From Novosphingobium album (ex Hu et al. 2023) (GTDB lineage: Bacteria > Pseudomonadota > Alphaproteobacteria > Sphingomonadales > Sphingomonadaceae), in the NCBI RefSeq assembly GCF_022832385.1, contig NZ_JALHLE010000004.1, positions 62,001 to 126,000 on the forward strand: 64,000 nucleotides of DNA, written 5' to 3'. Below, piece by piece: positions 17,716 to 26,360 of the stretch. Every line of letters starts with the position of its first letter. Within the stretch, counting starts at the first letter, position 1. The notes under the pieces were generated by a model that was given only the letters and a program-made list of their open reading frames with translations, was not told the DNA's origin and made no database searches. The translations under genes and the position numbers were made by a program.

Positions 17716-18054
17716 TTACGCGTCCGGCACAACGCGTTCACCCATTTCCGTGAACAATGCAGTGTAGCAAGTGCCGAAATCCTGGGTGTCGCTTTGCGTC
17801 AGTTCTCCGCCTTGCGCGGCCGCGCCCATGGCGCCGAGGAACGCCATCGGATCGTCCGCCTCGATGTCGTAGATCGCCATGTACTCGTTCTCGTCGCTGC
17901 CCATCAGCTTGGCGGCAAGCTTGTAGCGCTGAGCCCCGGCCATGCCGAACTTGTTGACCAGTTCCGGCAAGTGAGTGTTGTTGTACCAGTCGTGGTACTC
18001 TTCCTCGCGGCCGGGCAACGGGCGGGTGAGCGCGACAAGTTTCATCGTGGGCAT
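17716..18054 (-). CDS. small dimeric alpha/beta-barrel-like protein (EthD/YCII-like), function unknown
   Basis: A 112-residue cytosolic protein starting MPTMKLVALTRPLPGREEEY; the pattern 'EEYHDWYNNTHLPELV' (about 17-32) is typical of EthD-like and related ferredoxin-fold dimers, where the His lines a small-molecule pocket. Starts after AGGAGGATGTC, an excellent ribosome site. It lies 120 bases downstream of an AraC-type regulator on the same strand and ends at a strong hairpin. EthD-like proteins occur as accessory proteins in ether and xenobiotic degradation clusters; a specific role here is not supported. Confidence 0.75.
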   Translation of the reverse strand: MPTMKLVALTRPLPGREEEYHDWYNNTHLPELVNKFGMAGAQRYKLAAKLMGSDENEYMAIYDIEADDPMAFLGAMGAAAQGGELTQSDTQDFGTCYTALFTEMGERVVPDA

Positions 18055-18177
18055 GACATCCTCCTGATTGTTCGGGCGGCAAGAAACGCCATCGGCAGGG
18101 ACGATGCAAGCGCGCACCATCTAGTGCCCGGAAAGCATCGCCCCGCCGGATGCCTCTCTGCCGAAGGGCAGCCGAGT

Positions 18178-19224
18178 TTACTGGAGAAGCTGGCCGGCCG
18201 AGGGATACTCGGGGAAGCGCTCCGCCGGTTCCATCTGCATCGTCACGCCCTCAGCCTCGCGCACACCGCATTCGCCGCGGTATTCGCGCGGGTTGGCGCC
18301 GAACACGCGCTTGAACATGCGGCTGAAGTGCGCCGGGCTCTTGAAACCCACCCCATAGGCGATCTCGCTGATCGAGATATCGCGCGGATCAGAGCTTGCC
18401 AGCCAGTCCTTGGCCTTGGCCAGCCGCTGCTCCCAGACCAGTTCGGAGAACGACGTCTCGCGCAGGCGAAGCAAGAACGAGAGGTAGCGCGGGCTGATGC
18501 CGCAGCCCTTGGCCACCATCGCTGTCGAAAGCTGGGGATCGGACAGATGCACTTCGATGAAGCGAAGCACTTCCTCCAGCCTCCGGTCGGCAATTGACTG
18601 ACGCGCAGGCTGCAGTTCCTCGGTCGCACGAACGGCATTGCCGATCAGGCCAAACGCCGTATCCACGAGCAGCCGCGCCGATTCCTCGCCAAAACCGCCG
18701 TCATCCTCGAACACGTCGGTCAGTATGTTTTCAGCAATGGCCATTTCCGCACGTTCGACCGGCATGAACAGGCCAGTGCTGAAGTCCTGCTGGATATAAG
18801 CCCGCAGGATATGCGTCGGCACCGTCACGTGCAGCACTTCGTGCACATTGTCGCCATCGGTGCGGCATTCGATGAAGAAGGGCGACATCGAGCGGGTGAT
18901 CACGAAGTCCCCCGGCCTAGCCACCTTGTTGCCGCACTGGTTCGAAAAGGCCATTTCACCGTGCTTCACGAACCAGAGGATCGAAAGATCGGTCGCATCC
19001 TCGCGGATGTGCTGGCGCGAGCGGCGGAAAAACAGGTTGGCCGCCGAACGCTGCTTGATGATCGAAATCGCGCCGACCGTCTTGCGTTCGGAGCGCACAT
19101 CCACGTTGGACGCTTCTTCAACCCAGAAATCGCCGCGATAATATTCCTGTTCACGCGTGCCTCGGAACACCTGCTGGCACTCGTGGTAATTGCGCTTATC
19201 CAATGAGAACAAAGTCTCTGCCAT
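18178..19224 (-). CDS. AraC-family transcriptional regulator
   Basis: A 348-residue regulator. The N-terminal half (about 30-200) resembles the AraC_binding_2 cupin sensor ('FVKHGEMAFSNQCGNKVARP'), and the C-terminal half carries the two helix-turn-helix motifs, with 'ISISEIAYGVGFKSPAHFSR' (about 281-300) and 'FGANPREYR' as the signature. AAGGGAGAGAG precedes the ATG. It lies between an unusual crotonase-like gene (upstream, same strand, 184-base gap) and the small barrel protein (downstream). Probably activates one of these in response to a catabolic ligand; the ligand is unknown. Confidence 0.9.
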   Translation of the reverse strand: MAETLFSLDKRNYHECQQVFRGTREQEYYRGDFWVEEASNVDVRSERKTVGAISIIKQRSAANLFFRRSRQHIREDATDLSILWFVKHGEMAFSNQCGNKVARPGDFVITRSMSPFFIECRTDGDNVHEVLHVTVPTHILRAYIQQDFSTGLFMPVERAEMAIAENILTDVFEDDGGFGEESARLLVDTAFGLIGNAVRATEELQPARQSIADRRLEEVLRFIEVHLSDPQLSTAMVAKGCGISPRYLSFLLRLRETSFSELVWEQRLAKAKDWLASSDPRDISISEIAYGVGFKSPAHFSRMFKRVFGANPREYRGECGVREAEGVTMQMEPAERFPEYPSAGQLLQ

Positions 19225-19408
19225 GGCTCTCTCCCTTCACGGGGTTGTGTAGTTTTTTCACGCCCCCGTCCGTTCCCCTGCCGACTCTTGCCGGTCCGGA
19301 CACCAGCCGTTTTACCACGACAGGCACCGAACACTCTACAGAGGATGCGAGATGATCTGCATTGCGCGCATTATCGAAGACAATGCACGCATCTGATGCA
19401 GAGATGCC

Positions 19409-20380
19409 TCAGCCCAGCCGCCCCTTCTTCGAAAGGCGCCATTCGGGCGGGTAGTTGAGATCATGACCCTTCACCACCTTGCCGATGCCCTGCTTGAAGG
19501 TGTCGTCCTTGCCCAGATTGACGTCGTTCTCACCGTCGTCCTTCATCAGCGGCAGCATGCCTTCAAGCCAGCCGGTCAGCAGCGAACCGAAGTATTCGCC
19601 GCGATACTGCTTGTAGGCCTCGATGAAGGTCTTCTGCGCGACGACGACGTCGGTAGGACGCGTGATCGAGCAGGCATGGGCATACTTTGCAGTTTCCGCC
19701 TCGAGCTGGTCACGCGGCACCACCGAGTTGACGAAGTTGGACTGGAACATTTCGTCCGCGGTGAACGGACGGCCGGTGAAGAGCATCTCGGAGAACCGGC
19801 GCAGGCCAACGGTTTCCAGCCACTGCCACATGCGTGGCCCCCAGCCGGCATAGCGGAACGAGGGGTGGCCGAAGAGCGCATCGTCCGACGAGACGATCAG
19901 ATCGGCGTCGGCGCACTGGTAGAAGTGCCAGCCGTAGCAGTAGCCCTTGGCCTCGATGATCGAGATCTTCTTGAACTCCTGCAGCGGCCGGTTGCCCGAA
20001 CGTGCCTTGGCGTAATAGTCGGTCAGCCCGTGCAGGTAGCGGTAGGAGCCGGCCGGGGGATACTTCACGCTGGGATCGTCGATCTCAAGGTCAACGAGGA
20101 AATTATCGTCCGGGCCGGGGCTCAGGTAGAGATCGCCGTGCTCGTCAAGATCGCCGCCGCTGCCCAGGTTGTCACCCATGCCGCGGATCACCAGCACTTT
20201 CACTTCGTCGTCGATGTTGGCCTTGAACACCAGTTCGCCGAAACGCGCGCGCATGCCGATGGTTGCGGTGTTGTGCTTTTCGAGGCGGTTGAACGTGATC
20301 GTCGCGATCTTCGTGGCTGGATCCTTCTCGTAAAGGACATGCGCCTCCGCGGCCTTCTTGTGATCGGCTATGGTCTTCAT
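19409..20380 (-). CDS. crotonase-fold protein (enoyl-CoA hydratase-like), unusually long
   Basis: A 323-residue protein, about 55 residues longer than a standard enoyl-CoA hydratase. The first oxyanion-hole segment reads 'MGDNLGSGGDLDEHGD' (about 69-84), and the second 'IEAKGYCYGWHFYQCADADL' (about 143-162), where the usual Gly-rich GxxxGGG is altered to GYCYGW. An extra stretch between them (about 85-125, with 'PPAGSYRYLHG') has no counterpart in crotonase. Starts after GGGAGAGACC. Divergent from an AraC regulator at 20562 and upstream of another AraC regulator on its own strand. Reaction not assignable; hydratase, hydrolase or lyase are all possible in this fold. Confidence 0.8.
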   Translation of the reverse strand: MKTIADHKKAAEAHVLYEKDPATKIATITFNRLEKHNTATIGMRARFGELVFKANIDDEVKVLVIRGMGDNLGSGGDLDEHGDLYLSPGPDDNFLVDLEIDDPSVKYPPAGSYRYLHGLTDYYAKARSGNRPLQEFKKISIIEAKGYCYGWHFYQCADADLIVSSDDALFGHPSFRYAGWGPRMWQWLETVGLRRFSEMLFTGRPFTADEMFQSNFVNSVVPRDQLEAETAKYAHACSITRPTDVVVAQKTFIEAYKQYRGEYFGSLLTGWLEGMLPLMKDDGENDVNLGKDDTFKQGIGKVVKGHDLNYPPEWRLSKKGRLG

Positions 20381-20561
20381 GGTCTCTCCCGCCCTCTCGT
20401 TTGCGTGGCTTGTTCGTACTGGCCCGCGTGCTGCCACAGGCAAGCTTGGGGGTATTGGCATTTCGCGCGGCATTCTCGATATTGCGTGCTGCGGAAAGGA
20501 CGTGCGGGATCGGCGGTACGGCATTCAGAGTGCTGCCTCCCGCCCGCGAAAGGCAAAGCAC

Positions 20562-21611
20562 ATGGGCGAAAGCAGCTTCTTCAGTCTCGACGGGCCACTC
20601 GACGTGGCGCCGGGCACAGGGCAGGTCCGCTCCGCCAATTTCGCGGGACTGGCGCAAGTGGCGCGCCAGCACGGGCGCGACGCGCGCGGCATCGTCGAGA
20701 GATATGGCATGGAAGGCCGCGTCCTCACCGATCCCGAAAGCCTGATCACCCCGCAGCAGATGGCCGATACCTTCGAGTATTGCGGCACGCTGTTCGACGA
20801 TCCCCTGTTCGGCCTGCACATCGCGAAAGTGCAGGACCCCGAAGTGTTCGGCTGCGTCACCGCGCTGTGCCGCTCGGCACCGACCATGCGCGCGGGCATC
20901 CGCTGCCTGATCGACTTTCTTCCGGTCGCCCACGCGCCCGATTGCGAAGTGGTGCTGATCGAAGGACGCGAAACCGCCGAGTTGACCTGGCTCGTCAACA
21001 CCGACATCGGCATCAACGATCAGGCCAACTATCAGGCCGCGATGCTCAATCTGAAACTGCTGCAGGCGATCGGCGGCCCCACCTTCCGTCCCAGTTGGGT
21101 GAGCCTTTCCGCTGATCCGCGCGCCAGCGATCTGCCGGAAATCGAAAAAACGCTGGGGTGCCGGGTCATGGGCCGTTCCTCGCGCAATTCGGTCGCCTTC
21201 CCGGTGCGGGCGCTCGAACAGCCAGTGCCGAGCGCCAACCGGCTGCTCTACAAGCTGCTGGGGTCCTATCTGCAGCGCGTAAAATCGGAACACAGCCAGT
21301 CGACCATCGACAAGGTGGACAGCTTCATCCGAGGCTCGCTGGCCCGAGGCACCTGCTCGATCGAACGTTGTGCCGAGAAGACAGGCATGTCCGTACGCAC
21401 GCTCCAGTCGCGCCTTTCCGCCGAAGGCGCAAAGTTCTCGGACCTGGTCGAGAAGCAGCGCGAAACGCTGGCCAAGGCCCATCTGTCGGACGGCCGCCTC
21501 TCGCTCGACGAGATCGCCGACCGGCTCGGCTATGGCGAGCAGACCAGCTTCGGCCGCGCCTTCAAGCGCTGGACCGGAATGACGCCGCAGCAATACCGGG
21601 CGGAAAACTGA
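20562..21611 (+). CDS. AraC-family transcriptional regulator (OruR/ArgR-like sensor)
   Basis: A 349-residue regulator whose N-terminal half has the arabinose_bd-type pattern ('RGIVERYGMEGRVLTDPESL', 'ALCRSAPTMRAGIRCLIDFL') of the OruR/Rv1395 group, and whose C-terminal domain ends with 'LSLDEIADRLGYGEQTSFGR' and 'FKRWTGMTPQQYR', the AraC signature. I set the start at the ATG after AAAGGC; 64 further in-frame codons upstream overlap the divergent promoter region and do not resemble the family. Its divergent neighbour, the unusual crotonase-like gene, is the probable target. Confidence 0.88.
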   Translation: MGESSFFSLDGPLDVAPGTGQVRSANFAGLAQVARQHGRDARGIVERYGMEGRVLTDPESLITPQQMADTFEYCGTLFDDPLFGLHIAKVQDPEVFGCVTALCRSAPTMRAGIRCLIDFLPVAHAPDCEVVLIEGRETAELTWLVNTDIGINDQANYQAAMLNLKLLQAIGGPTFRPSWVSLSADPRASDLPEIEKTLGCRVMGRSSRNSVAFPVRALEQPVPSANRLLYKLLGSYLQRVKSEHSQSTIDKVDSFIRGSLARGTCSIERCAEKTGMSVRTLQSRLSAEGAKFSDLVEKQRETLAKAHLSDGRLSLDEIADRLGYGEQTSFGRAFKRWTGMTPQQYRAEN

Positions 21612-21669
21612 CCGTCCGCTTGTCCACGCTGGACGTCCAGGCCGATTGAACCGTTCCAGCCGAATGGGA

Positions 21670-21998
21670 ATGACGGCGGGCATGTGGCTCCACTACCTGT
21701 TCTGCTTCCTCGGCGCGGTGTTCGTAACCAACGCCATTCCCCATTTCGTCAGCGGCTGTGCGGCCGGGCGTTCCAGAGTCCATTCGCCAGCCCGCCGGGC
21801 AAGGGCCTCTCCTCCCCGGCTCAAAACGTGATCTGGGGAATGATCAACGCCGTCGTTGCGTATGCTTTCCTCTGGCCCGGGGCGGGCTTCGATCCTGTCC
21901 GCATCCCTGACGCCGCTGCATTCGGCGCGGGCACCTTGCTGATGGGCCTGTGTCTGTCCCGCTACTTTGGCGCGCTACACGGCGGCAATGCGCCCTAG
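21670..21998 (+). pseudogene. small membrane protein with an internal frameshift
   Basis: The frame starting at 21670 or 21682 encodes 'MWLHYLFCFLGAVFVTNAIP', a hydrophobic segment ending 'HFVSG', then runs on into Arg/Ser-rich sequence that ends at 21831. The other frame continues the protein at about 21756 with 'GRAFQSPFASPPGKGLSS', followed by two more hydrophobic segments ('VIWGMINAVVAYAFLW', 'AAFGAGTLLMGLCLSRYFG') and a stop at 21998. Joined, they give a coherent membrane protein of about 105 residues with three hydrophobic segments; a single missing base near 21752-21760 explains the break. Either a recent pseudogene or a sequencing error. Function unknown. Confidence 0.7.
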
Positions 21999-22000
21999 GG

Positions 22001-23200
22001 TCAGGACCTGTTACCCGACTGGCTTGCACTCTCCGTATCGACCCGCGTCAGCTTGGGCCAGACGCAGTTCCGGCCAGATTCCTTGGCCTTGTACAGCATG
22101 GCATCGGCCGTGCCCAAGGCAGCCGTGAGCGGATCGGCGGCGTCCAGCGGAACGCTCGCCATACCGATACTGACAGTCACTTCGACAGACTTTCCATGAG
22201 CCTGGATCGGACACCCGGCCATGGAGCGGCGAAGCCGCTCCGCAACTTCGCGTGCCTGCGGCAATGAGGTTTCCGGGAGCAGTACGGCGAATTCCTCTCC
22301 ACCGATACGGCCGACGACATCCTCCTGCCGCGCGCCAGCCTCGAGTGAGTGCGCCAGCGCCACCAGTACGGCGTCCCCCACCAGATGACCATGCATATCA
22401 TTGATCTGCTTGAAGTAATCGGCATCGACGAGAATGATCGACAACGGGTGTCTGTGCCGCCGGGCACGGAGAATTTCGATGCGCGCCTTGTCACTGAAGG
22501 CACGGCGATTGGCCAGACCGGTCAGGTAGTCGCGGTCGGCCAGGTCCATCAACTGCCGGACATAGCCGGAAATATCGCGCACCATCGGCCGGAAAATGAA
22601 CAGCGCCTCGATCTGGAGCGTGATGACCACGACGGCGACCAGCAACCGCTGGATCAGGACCAGACGCTCCGTGCGCTCCTCACTCACCGACTGATGGATC
22701 GTCACGACCTGTTCCAGAGCTTCGAGCAAGGGGCCGCGTGCCGAAGCCTGTAACAGTGCCAGATCGGCATCGTATTGCGGCTGCCCGGTCTTGCGGGAGC
22801 TGTCCGCGATCCGATCAGCTGCGGCCAGATAGAGCTGCATTGCATGATCCGTCCCGGCAGCTCCGAAATAGGTATCCCTGAGCCGCGCTTCGGCGGCAGG
22901 ACTGTCGATGGCAACCTTCGCAAAGTCCAGAAGCTTGACGTGCGCCATTCTGAACTCTTTGATCGCGGCCTTCAGTGACGCCCGGGCACTTTCGTCGCCA
23001 CGATCCAGTTCCAGTGCAAGGCCCACAATCCGCTGAGACAGCATCCGCTGCCGACCGCTGACATTGATGATCTCGGCCGAACCCTTGCTGACACGCAGCA
23101 TGTCCTTCACCACGAAGTGCGAAGCGATGGAGAGGAAGGCGACCAGCCCCAGCGCTATCAGATAGCGCAGCGTCAGACCTCGAGCGGTCAACGTCGACAT
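22001..23200 (-). CDS. diguanylate cyclase with PilJ/NarX-type periplasmic sensor (GGDEF)
   Basis: A 399-residue protein. TM1 is at about 12-32; the periplasmic part begins with 'SGRQRMLSQRIVGLALELDR' (about 48-67), the signature of the type IV pilus methyl-accepting (PilJ/NarX) four-helix sensor; TM2 is at about 184-205. The GGDEF domain follows (about 222-385) with GRIGGEEFAVLLPE and an intact I-site RQED five residues before it. Predicted c-di-GMP synthesis at the inner membrane in response to a periplasmic signal (nitrate/nitrite in NarX; unknown here). Stops two bases from the end of the convergent frameshifted gene. Confidence 0.9.
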   Translation of the reverse strand: MSTLTARGLTLRYLIALGLVAFLSIASHFVVKDMLRVSKGSAEIINVSGRQRMLSQRIVGLALELDRGDESARASLKAAIKEFRMAHVKLLDFAKVAIDSPAAEARLRDTYFGAAGTDHAMQLYLAAADRIADSSRKTGQPQYDADLALLQASARGPLLEALEQVVTIHQSVSEERTERLVLIQRLLVAVVVITLQIEALFIFRPMVRDISGYVRQLMDLADRDYLTGLANRRAFSDKARIEILRARRHRHPLSIILVDADYFKQINDMHGHLVGDAVLVALAHSLEAGARQEDVVGRIGGEEFAVLLPETSLPQAREVAERLRRSMAGCPIQAHGKSVEVTVSIGMASVPLDAADPLTAALGTADAMLYKAKESGRNCVWPKLTRVDTESASQSGNRS

Positions 23201-23322
23201 CGCCGCTCCCCGGCCGTTAACAAACCTTGCTCAAATCTAAGCAGGTACGGGTAACGCGGACTTAAGAGCTCAGGTTAATATTCGGGTCATTGTATAAATG
23301 ATCGCGCCAGTTTCGATGCCCA

Positions 23323-24300
23323 TCAATCCATCAGGATAACCACCCTTCCGGCGGCTTTGCCCGAGAACGCTGCGTTCATCGCAGCGGCATAGTCCGTGAG
23401 GGAAAATCGTTCGGCAATCAGCGGGTTGAAGATGCCCTCGCCCGCCAGCTCCATGATCTTGCGGCGCATCGCCCCGGCCTCTTGCGGGCGCTTGATCGCA
23501 TGGTCTCGCATCTGCACGCCGACAAGGCTCGCACTCTTGAGCAGCGCCAGATTGGTCCGAAGTGACGCAATGCCCGCGGTAAACCCGATGACGAGGTGAC
23601 GCCCGTCGTAGCCCAGGCAGCGGAACGCCGGTTCCAGTGCATCGCCGCCGACCGGATCAAACACCAGATCGATGGGCTTGCCCTCATTTGCGGCCATGAC
23701 CTGTTCGCGCCAGTCTTCCGCACCGGTGGTGACCACGGCGTCCGCGCCGCCCTCGAGCGCCGCCTGCTGCTTTTCCGCGCTGGAAGCCGAAGCGATCACG
23801 CGCAGGCCCAGATGCTTGCCCACCTGAATCGCCGCGAAGCCAGTCCCACCCGCAGCGCCCAGCACGAGCAGCGTCTCGCCCGGCTGCGCACGACCGCGAT
23901 CGGCCAAAGCGTAGTAGGCGGTCTGGTAATTGACCGAGAAAACCGCCGCCTGCTCGAAGCTCATCGCATCGGGCACTTTGGCCATGTTTGCGGCGCGGAA
24001 ATTGTTGGTCCCGGCGAACAGACCACCCAGCCCGCCGCAGAACACGCGGTCGCCGACGGCAAGGTGGGTGACGCCCGCCCCTACCGCCTCGACCACGCCC
24101 GCAGCCTCGCTGCCGGGCATGAAGGGCAGCGGCGGCTTGAACTGGTATTTTCCCATCGCCGTGAGCACATCGACATAGGAGACTCCCGCCGCCTTGATCG
24201 CGACGCGCACTTCGCCTTCTTTGGGCGCGCCGGGGTCGAACTCTTCCAGCACATAGCTTTCGGGCGGACCGAAATCATGGCCGATGACGGCTTGGGTCAT
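23323..24300 (-). CDS. NADPH:quinone oxidoreductase-type MDR
   Basis: A 325-residue zinc-independent MDR. 'MPGSEAAGVVEAVGAGVTHL' (about 59-78), the Rossmann motif 'LVLGAAGGTGFAAIQVGKHL' (about 134-153) and 'FDPVGGDALEPAFRCL' (about 205-220) are typical of the QorA/quinone-reductase group. The start is an ATG after AAGGGAGACG. Last gene of the MarR-led operon (13 bases after the SDR stop). In related operons such enzymes reduce enoyl or quinone intermediates; here it may reduce an enone or enoyl-CoA arising from the 4-hydroxyacyl-CoA route. That role is inference. Confidence 0.87.
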   Translation of the reverse strand: MTQAVIGHDFGPPESYVLEEFDPGAPKEGEVRVAIKAAGVSYVDVLTAMGKYQFKPPLPFMPGSEAAGVVEAVGAGVTHLAVGDRVFCGGLGGLFAGTNNFRAANMAKVPDAMSFEQAAVFSVNYQTAYYALADRGRAQPGETLLVLGAAGGTGFAAIQVGKHLGLRVIASASSAEKQQAALEGGADAVVTTGAEDWREQVMAANEGKPIDLVFDPVGGDALEPAFRCLGYDGRHLVIGFTAGIASLRTNLALLKSASLVGVQMRDHAIKRPQEAGAMRRKIMELAGEGIFNPLIAERFSLTDYAAAMNAAFSGKAAGRVVILMD

Positions 24301-24313
24301 TTTATCGTCTCCC

Positions 24314-25054
24314 TTAGTGCTGCCCGCCATCGCAGCGCACGATCGAACCGGTCACGTTCACCGACGCCGGACTGGCGAGGAACAGCGCCGCTGTAACGAT
24401 CTCCTCCGGCTCGGCGGCATGGCCGCGCGGGATCGGGATCGGCCCCCTGCCCTTGTCGGGCCATGCCTCGACGATGTCGGTGCGGAAAGCGCCGGGCGAG
24501 AGCGTGTTCACCCGCACCTTGGGCGCATATTCCCACGCGAGGCTCTTGCTCATCGCATTGAGCGCGGCCTTGGACGAGCCATAGGGAATGGTCCTGGGCA
24601 GTGGCATCATCGAGCCAGAGGACGAGACATTGATGATGCACCCGCCCTCGCCTTCGGCCATGCGGTGCGCCATCAGGCTGGCGATCCGGAACGGGCCCTT
24701 GAAGTTGAGGTTCACCACGGAATCGAACAGCTTCTCGGTCACCTCGTGACTCGGTTGTGCCGGACTCATCCCCGCGTTGTTCACAAGGATATCCACAGCC
24801 CCAAAGGCATCCCAGGCTTTCTCGACCAGCTCGGTGCATTCGTCCCACCGGCCCACATGGGCGGAGAGCGCCACAGCTCGCACGCCCAGAGCGCGGCATT
24901 CCTCCGCCACCGCCTCGCAGTTTTCCAGCTTGCGGCTGGCAATGATAACGTCGCAGCCGCGCTCGGCGAAGGCCTTGACCATCTGGTAGCCCAGCCCGCG
25001 CGAACCGCCGGTGACGAGCGCCACCTTACCGGTAAAATCGAACAGCGGGTCCAT
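24314..25054 (-). CDS. short-chain dehydrogenase in the kinase/ACAD operon
   Basis: A 246-residue classical SDR: cofactor motif 'TGGSRGLG' (about 15-22), NNAG near 91-94, catalytic 'PYGSSKAAL' (about 158-166) with the Ser in 'NVSSSGSM'. The start codon follows the ACAD stop after a single base (TGAGATG), which implies translational coupling. In the levulinate pathway of Pseudomonas putida the SDR LvaD reduces 4-oxo- to 4-hydroxy-acyl-CoA beside the kinase and ACAD; by position this gene could do that, or oxidise the 3-hydroxy product. Both are inference. Confidence 0.88.
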   Translation of the reverse strand: MDPLFDFTGKVALVTGGSRGLGYQMVKAFAERGCDVIIASRKLENCEAVAEECRALGVRAVALSAHVGRWDECTELVEKAWDAFGAVDILVNNAGMSPAQPSHEVTEKLFDSVVNLNFKGPFRIASLMAHRMAEGEGGCIINVSSSGSMMPLPRTIPYGSSKAALNAMSKSLAWEYAPKVRVNTLSPGAFRTDIVEAWPDKGRGPIPIPRGHAAEPEEIVTAALFLASPASVNVTGSIVRCDGGQH

Positions 25055-25055
25055 C

Positions 25056-26360
25056 TCAGCCGTCCCGTGCGTTGGGATAGCGGGCCAGCGCGGCCGCCGT
25101 TCGGGTCGGGATATGCTCGCTGGGGAACATGCCTTCCGCCGGTTTCGCGCGCTTGAGATAAGCGCGCGCGAGCTGCGACTTGTGGGCATCGGTCGGACCG
25201 TCGGCAAAGGCCAGCGACATATGCCCACCGTACCACTTGGCCAGCGGCATATCGAGCGAAATGCCCAACGATCCGTGGATTTCCAGCGCCTTGCCAACGA
25301 CATTGGCATAGACGGAAGCCATCGCCACCTTGCACATGCCGATGTGCTTGCGCGGCGCACCGTGCTTCATGCGGCCTGCCTCGACCTCGTCGATCATCCA
25401 CGCGGTCTTGAGCACCAGCAGGCGGAACTGTTCGAGTTCGATCACGGAATCGGCGATCTTTTCCTGCACCATCTGGTGCTCGCCCAGCGTCTTTCCCTTG
25501 GTCGTGCGCGAAACGGCACGTTCGAGCATCATGTCGAGCGCGCGGTTGCACATGCCCACCGTGCGCATGGCGTGATGGATCCGCCCGCCGCCAAGACGCG
25601 CCTGCGCCACCTTGAAGCCGCCGCCGCGCTCACCCAGCATGTGGTCGAGCGGCACGCGCACCTTGTTGTAGCGGATATGCGCGTGGTGTCCGTCTTCGGG
25701 ATTGGTGTCCCCGGCAATCGCGACATTGCGCAGGATCTCGATCCCCGGCGTCTCGGTAGGCACGATGAACATGCTCATGCGCTCTGTCAGCGGCTTGTCG
25801 GCATCGGTGACGGCGACCACGAGCAGGAACGCGGCGAACTTGGCGTTGGAGGAGAACCACTTCTCGCCCTCCAGCACCCATTCATCGCCGTCCAGCGTAG
25901 CGCTGCAGGTGAACACGTCGGGATCGGCGCCGCCCTGAGGCTCGGTCATCGAGAAGCACGAGACGATTTCGCCGTCCATCAGCGGGCCGAGGTAGCGCTG
26001 CTTCTGCTCGGGCGTACCGAACAGCGCGAGGATCTCGGCATTGCCGGTATCGGGCGCGGCGGTGCCGAACACCACCGGCGCCCAGCTTGAGCGGCCGATG
26101 ATCTCGTTCATCAGGCCCAGTTTGACCTGCCCGAAGCCCGGGCCGCCCAGATGCGGCCCGAGGTGACAGGCCCACAGGCCCTGGCGTTTCACCTCTTCCT
26201 GCAGCGGCTTGAGATGGCGCTTGGCAGCCCCATAGCCCGGATCGAACTGCGCCCCCTGTTCGGGGAACAACAGGTCCATCGTCTCGCATTCCTCGCGGAC
26301 GAACGTGTCCATCCAGTCGAGCTTGGCCTGAAATTCAAGCTCCACACTAAAATCGATCAT
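25056..26360 (-). CDS. acyl-CoA dehydrogenase, ACAD10/11-LvaC type
   Basis: A 434-residue ACAD. 'SWAPVVFGTAAPDTGNAEIL' (about 90-109), 'CFSMTEPQGGADPDVFTCSA' (about 136-155) and C-terminal 'IHGSLGISLDMPLAKWYGG' with 'FADGPTDAHKSQLARAYLKR' match the ACAD11-like subgroup, which lacks the usual catalytic YGG-Glu motif. Its ATG overlaps the stop of the APH-type kinase (ATGA). In human ACAD11 the two domains are fused, and in P. putida they are LvaA and LvaC, acting together on a 4-hydroxyacyl-CoA: phosphorylation, then phosphate elimination and rehydration. Starts after GGAGGATGTT. Substrate here unknown. Confidence 0.85.
   Translation of the reverse strand: MIDFSVELEFQAKLDWMDTFVREECETMDLLFPEQGAQFDPGYGAAKRHLKPLQEEVKRQGLWACHLGPHLGGPGFGQVKLGLMNEIIGRSSWAPVVFGTAAPDTGNAEILALFGTPEQKQRYLGPLMDGEIVSCFSMTEPQGGADPDVFTCSATLDGDEWVLEGEKWFSSNAKFAAFLLVVAVTDADKPLTERMSMFIVPTETPGIEILRNVAIAGDTNPEDGHHAHIRYNKVRVPLDHMLGERGGGFKVAQARLGGGRIHHAMRTVGMCNRALDMMLERAVSRTTKGKTLGEHQMVQEKIADSVIELEQFRLLVLKTAWMIDEVEAGRMKHGAPRKHIGMCKVAMASVYANVVGKALEIHGSLGISLDMPLAKWYGGHMSLAFADGPTDAHKSQLARAYLKRAKPAEGMFPSEHIPTRTAAALARYPNARDG

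Noticed and set aside
20172..21683. 503-codon open frame on the minus strand across an AraC gene and the crotonase-like gene promoter
   Set aside because: Spans two genes and their divergent promoter, and no family features are present; the AraC reading on the plus strand is clear.
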